A stretch of DNA of 64,000 nucleotides from Streptococcus castoreus DSM 17536 (lineage in GTDB: Bacteria > Bacillota > Bacilli > Lactobacillales > Streptococcaceae), in the NCBI RefSeq assembly GCF_000425025.1, contig NZ_AUKZ01000004.1, positions 99,011-163,010 of the forward strand, in the 5' to 3' direction. Positions 60,631-64,000 of this stretch are shown here, one piece after another. The notes beneath the pieces were generated by a model. That model was not told the DNA's origin and did no database searches. It saw only the letters and a list, made by a program, of their open reading frames with translations. How positions within the stretch are numbered: position 1 is the stretch's first letter; each line of letters opens with the position of its first letter. A program made the translations under genes and the position numbers.

Positions 60631-62411
60631 CCTTTTTCTCCTTTTATGATTTTATAAATGGGTTCTTTGGTTAAATGAAGGATCTCACTGTATTGCCCTT
60701 CGGTTTCAAAAATAATGAGACGATTGGTTCCTCTTACCAATAACCCTTTTGGTAAATAAAGGGATAAGGTTGGTCCCAACTGCCAAAATCTTCCTAGATG
60801 AAAACCATTAATCAAGGCAATGCCTTTACCAAACTGACTAAGATCAAGATAAGTATCTGCTAAATCTTGACACTCAAAATCATAAGCATAAAAACTTGGC
60901 AAACCTTGTGTCCACCCTTCTGAAAAATCGACCCAGGACAAGTCTTGAAAATCAAGCGGAAACTGCTCCCACTGACCTATAAAATGCAAGTCAGCCATCA
61001 CTCCTCGTCCTAATCCCTTGTGCTGACTGGGTGCCGCTAATTTATGACCATAACTCACTCGTCCCATATTTTCAACTAAAATCGCCAATGTTGTGTTTGT
61101 ATTTTCTTGATAAATCTTAATATCTTGTCCAATCTCCTCTTGATACTGTGTTTGCACAAGCTTTTGATCAAGAAAAATTTGAATACGGTCTCTCGCATCA
61201 ATGACCCGCAATCTTTCTTGATCGGCATATTTGGAAAGCTGGGTGCAGTACAACATGTAGCCTAAAGGATGGTTTAGCTCTTCCATAGATTGTGGGTAAA
61301 AAGTGTTTTTGACACCGCTTACATTTTTTAATATCTGAAATAATCCTACTTTTTCTGTTAAGACAATGTCACTGATAGCCATTGTTTGACTTCTTATAGG
61401 CTCCTCAAATGATAACTGAGGATAACTTTTTCGCAAGGCTTTTTGTAATAAATCATATTTTAGGGTAGGATTTCCCGCTTCATCCAAAAGTGCATCGTAA
61501 TCGTATGAGGTTACTTGAGGGAGATCTTTTTGTATCCTAGCTGAAGAGCCATTCATAAACCCAAAATTAGTCCCACCACAAAACATGTAAAGGTTAAGAC
61601 TTCCTTGCTCAATCATTTCCATAATACTTGCTACAGTCTCTTTAGGATCGCGACGAATGATTGCTTCACCCCAACGGTTAAACCACCCCAGCCAAAATTC
61701 CATACACATGATTGGCCATTGCTTCTCGTGCTTAGCCATAAAATCTCTTAGATTAGCCACATTTTGAGACGTTTTAGACCCAAAGTTTCCGGTCACGAAA
61801 ACATCATCTTCAATAAGACTCCCTGCTTCTAAAGTAGCTGACCACGGTCCATCTGAAGTTAAGAGAGGCGCCTCAATACCTCTGTTTAGCATCATATCTT
61901 TCAATGCCCTTAAATAAGTTTTTTCCTCGCCATAGGAGCCATACTCATTTTCTAATTGAAACATGAGTATATTGCCCCCCTTATCTAGTTGACGCTTCGC
62001 TAATTTGGGCAAAAGCACATCATAATAATCTGCTACATGTGCTAGATAGGTTGGATCACTTGAGCGTATACGACAGTTTTCTTCCAGTAACCAAGCTGGT
62101 AAACCACCGAATTCCCACTCTGCACAGATATACGGAGAAGGTCTGACAATGGCATATAGTCCTAATTCCTTAGCCATATCAAGAAAGGCTTCCACATCCG
62201 CAAGACCTTCAAAGTAAAACTGTCCCTTTTGTGGCTCATGACTGTTCCAAGGAATATAGGTTTCAACCGTATTAAATCCCAATGCTTTTAAATTGTAGAG
62301 TACCCGATACCAACTATCAGGGACAATTCTAAAATAATGAACCGCACCAGATAGTATTTTAAAAGGTTCTCCATCAAGATAAAATGCTTCTTTTACTTGA
62401 AATCGTTTCAC
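60627..62411 (-). CDS. bgaC: GH35 beta-galactosidase (BgaC-like)
   Basis: GH35 exo-beta-galactosidase (594 residues) resembling pneumococcal BgaC, which cleaves beta-1,3-linked galactose of mammalian glycans (galacto-N-biose). Catalytic acid Glu in MFQLENEYGSYGEE and nucleophile Glu in PIMCMEFWLGWFNRWG. Also VRPSPYICAEWEFGGLPAWLL. No signal peptide or anchor, so it is intracellular or released atypically. First gene of the PTS operon and divergent from the broken GntR gene. Confidence 0.9.
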   Translation of the reverse strand: MKRFQVKEAFYLDGEPFKILSGAVHYFRIVPDSWYRVLYNLKALGFNTVETYIPWNSHEPQKGQFYFEGLADVEAFLDMAKELGLYAIVRPSPYICAEWEFGGLPAWLLEENCRIRSSDPTYLAHVADYYDVLLPKLAKRQLDKGGNILMFQLENEYGSYGEEKTYLRALKDMMLNRGIEAPLLTSDGPWSATLEAGSLIEDDVFVTGNFGSKTSQNVANLRDFMAKHEKQWPIMCMEFWLGWFNRWGEAIIRRDPKETVASIMEMIEQGSLNLYMFCGGTNFGFMNGSSARIQKDLPQVTSYDYDALLDEAGNPTLKYDLLQKALRKSYPQLSFEEPIRSQTMAISDIVLTEKVGLFQILKNVSGVKNTFYPQSMEELNHPLGYMLYCTQLSKYADQERLRVIDARDRIQIFLDQKLVQTQYQEEIGQDIKIYQENTNTTLAILVENMGRVSYGHKLAAPSQHKGLGRGVMADLHFIGQWEQFPLDFQDLSWVDFSEGWTQGLPSFYAYDFECQDLADTYLDLSQFGKGIALINGFHLGRFWQLGPTLSLYLPKGLLVRGTNRLIIFETEGQYSEILHLTKEPIYKIIKGEKG

Positions 62412-62528
62412 ATTGCCTCCTTTACCCTAATATCATTTTGGCAAGACCTATTCCCCTAATTGAAACACGTTATCTTGTCACTTTTTTGTTATAATAACTA
62501 GTAAATAATACTTAAAAGATGAGATGCC

Positions 62529-63248
62529 ATGCCAATCAAACGTCCGAAATATCAACAAATCAAAGAAGAATTACAAAATCAAATTTTATCAGATCATTAC
62601 CATGTTGGTGATAAATTTTTTACAGAAGCTGAATTGATTGAGCGCTTTCAAGTTAGTTCTATCACCATTATCCGTGCTCTATAAGAGTTAGAGAAAGAAG
62701 GCTTTATCAAGCGCCAGCAAGGGCTTGGTAGTTTTATTGCCAGAACACAACGAAAAAAACTGGTTCAATTTGCCTACCTAGATAGCTTTCAGGAACAGAC
62801 AGAAAAAGTTCGGGTCCTTAGTCTCCGTAAAGGAAATGATCCTTACTATTTAAACTTGCTTGATCTTCATAAAACAGAATTTTATTACATTATTGCTAGA
62901 GAACGTACCATTAATGACGCCCCTTACCTCTACCAATTCTCCTACATTCCTCATGATTATTTATGGTCAGAAGAATATGATTTGGCTGCTTACCGCTCTC
63001 TCTATAAACGCTTTTTCCTTGACTACAATATTCAAATGGCTGGAGAAACCTTTACCCAACAAACTCGTCTGATCACCCAAACGCCACAAGAGGTCAAAGA
63101 CTTTCTTAATCTCTCTAATACGATTCCTTGTGTATTGCAAACCAAGACAACACGTTCCAAAAAGAACAATCGGGTCTTAGAGTATGCTGAAGTCTACAAA
63201 CATTGGAAATTCTTTAAATACGAATTATCTTCTAGCGATTGCCAATAG
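62529..63248 (+). pseudogene. GntR/HutC-family regulator with an in-frame stop
   Basis: The DNA encodes an otherwise intact 239-codon GntR-type repressor: an N-terminal winged helix (MPIKRPKYQQIKEEL ... AELIERFQVSSITIIRAL), then TAA at codon 52 (62682-62684), then ELEKEGFIKRQQGLGSFIA and a complete UTRA effector domain. The stop sits inside the DNA-binding domain, so no functional repressor is expected. It is divergent from bgaC and probably controlled it. Confidence 0.9.
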
Positions 63249-63337
63249 GAAGTGCCGTATCTTGACCCCTTTTACTAGGAATGTTGTTTCTTATAGATGA
63301 TAAGGTCTGTGCCTTAAGGAAAGACAGCATATCTTCT

Positions 63338-64000
63338 TTATATTTTATCAGTCCAAGGACTAGCAGTTTTTTCAAGAACCTTGTTCAGCTCATCAATGTT
63401 TTGGAAACCTTCTGTTCGTAACCAATTCCTAGCTGCTGCCTCCCCTTCTGTAATGTAAACAGGCACTACCCCTGACCAAGTCGCACGACCACAAAGCACT
63501 CCATTAAATTTGGCTCCTGCTTCTGACGCAAAACACAAGGTCTCTTGGAATTGTTGAGCAGATACACCTGCACTCAAATAAATATAAGGCAAATGACTAG
63601 CCGCTTCCTGATCACAAAAGGCTTGTGCCGCTTCTTGACGACTATAAACCACTTCTCCTCTGGAAAAACCTTCTACATAGGTCATATTGACTGGCACTTC
63701 CACCTTCAAAACATCAACCCCATAGCGATCATCTGAAAAAACCGCCATTGCCCCATTAACCTTATGTGGTTTAACCTTGGCATAGGCTATACTGCTAGTG
63801 TCTTTTATCCCCTCATCGTAGCTTAAAATTTCAAGGAAAAAGGGAATATCCTCTGCTAAGCATTCTGATCCGATCCGCTCTATGTAGACCTGTTTTTGCA
63901 GATTTGTCTGCTTGTCACCATCCACATCATAATAAAGCAAGAATTTAACAGCATCAGCACCCGCTTCTTTTAGGCGTTTGACTGACCATTCGGTGAGACA
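63338..64000 (-). CDS. lacD: tagatose-1,6-bisphosphate aldolase (partial)
   Basis: C-terminal 220 residues of a LacD class I aldolase that splits tagatose-1,6-bisphosphate to triose phosphates. The gene continues past the window edge. Visible: [20 protein letters not shown] (the catalytic Lys lies in AVKFLLYY), then [19 protein letters not shown] and [20 protein letters not shown]. An open frame without a stop reaches position 64000. It could serve the galactose-6-phosphate pathway fed by the neighbouring PTS. Confidence 0.93.
   Translation of the reverse strand, partial: CLTEWSVKRLKEAGADAVKFLLYYDVDGDKQTNLQKQVYIERIGSECLAEDIPFFLEILSYDEGIKDTSSIAYAKVKPHKVNGAMAVFSDDRYGVDVLKVEVPVNMTYVEGFSRGEVVYSRQEAAQAFCDQEAASHLPYIYLSAGVSAQQFQETLCFASEAGAKFNGVLCGRATWSGVVPVYITEGEAAARNWLRTEGFQNIDELNKVLEKTASPWTDKI

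Overview
The window is chromosome of a beta-haemolytic pyogenic streptococcus, most likely Streptococcus dysgalactiae (subsp. equisimilis type). It is AT-rich, with a streptococcal ATP synthase order (c-a-b-delta-alpha-gamma-beta-epsilon) and a complete nine-gene streptolysin S (sag) operon. The SagA tail differs at several positions from the S. pyogenes form as I remember it. A glycogen operon, which as far as I recall S. pyogenes lacks, is also present. The gene order eno - sag - cell-wall nuclease resembles S. pyogenes. The species call is inference from memory, not from a search.

Layout. 0.3-6.8 kb: F1Fo ATP synthase operon (minus strand) with its own promoter and terminator. 7.0-18.2 kb: ligA, a lipid kinase, an intracellular pullulanase and glgBCDA, all minus strand. 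18.3-18.9 kb: queT behind a preQ1-II riboswitch, followed by a decayed IS3-family element. 19.6-22.5 kb: a secreted, wall-anchored SpnA-type nuclease. 22.7-31.3 kb: the sag operon from a consensus promoter to a 21-bp perfect-stem terminator, with an attenuator hairpin between sagA and sagB. 31.4-32.0 kb: a second decayed IS3-family element.

32,104-41,340 is a 9.2-kb integrated element bounded by a 20-bp direct repeat, one copy of which forms the 3' end of eno. It carries a tyrosine integrase, a divergent Cro/CI-like switch with three evenly spaced operators, a replisome-organizer/DnaC-like replication module, small genes, a TerS-like terminase small subunit, a phage-type regulator and a higBA toxin-antitoxin pair. 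It has no capsid or tail genes. This is the layout of a phage-inducible chromosomal island (PICI). Within it sits an orphan transcription unit of about 125 nt with consensus promoter, strong predicted folding and terminator, next to a tRNA-like gene. It is the best candidate here for something undescribed.

41.3-49.3 kb: eno, a YueI-like gene, ezrA, gyrB, a HAD-like gene with an altered catalytic motif, and rodA. 49.9-51.3 kb: a secreted streptodornase-type DNase beside tRNA-Arg(CCT), in a region with gene debris. 51.5-57.8 kb: rplS with an L19 leader, a ClC transporter, chorismate mutase, flavodoxin, adenosine deaminase, an acetyltransferase, a DHH phosphoesterase and rpmE2. 58.0-64.0 kb: a mannose-family PTS with a GH35 beta-galactosidase, a divergent GntR regulator killed by an in-frame stop, and the 3' part of lacD running off the window.

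Virulence functions (streptolysin S, two nucleases, surface enolase), carbohydrate storage and uptake, and one phage-parasite-like island are interleaved with housekeeping genes. Decayed IS elements mark both edges of the sag/spnA block.
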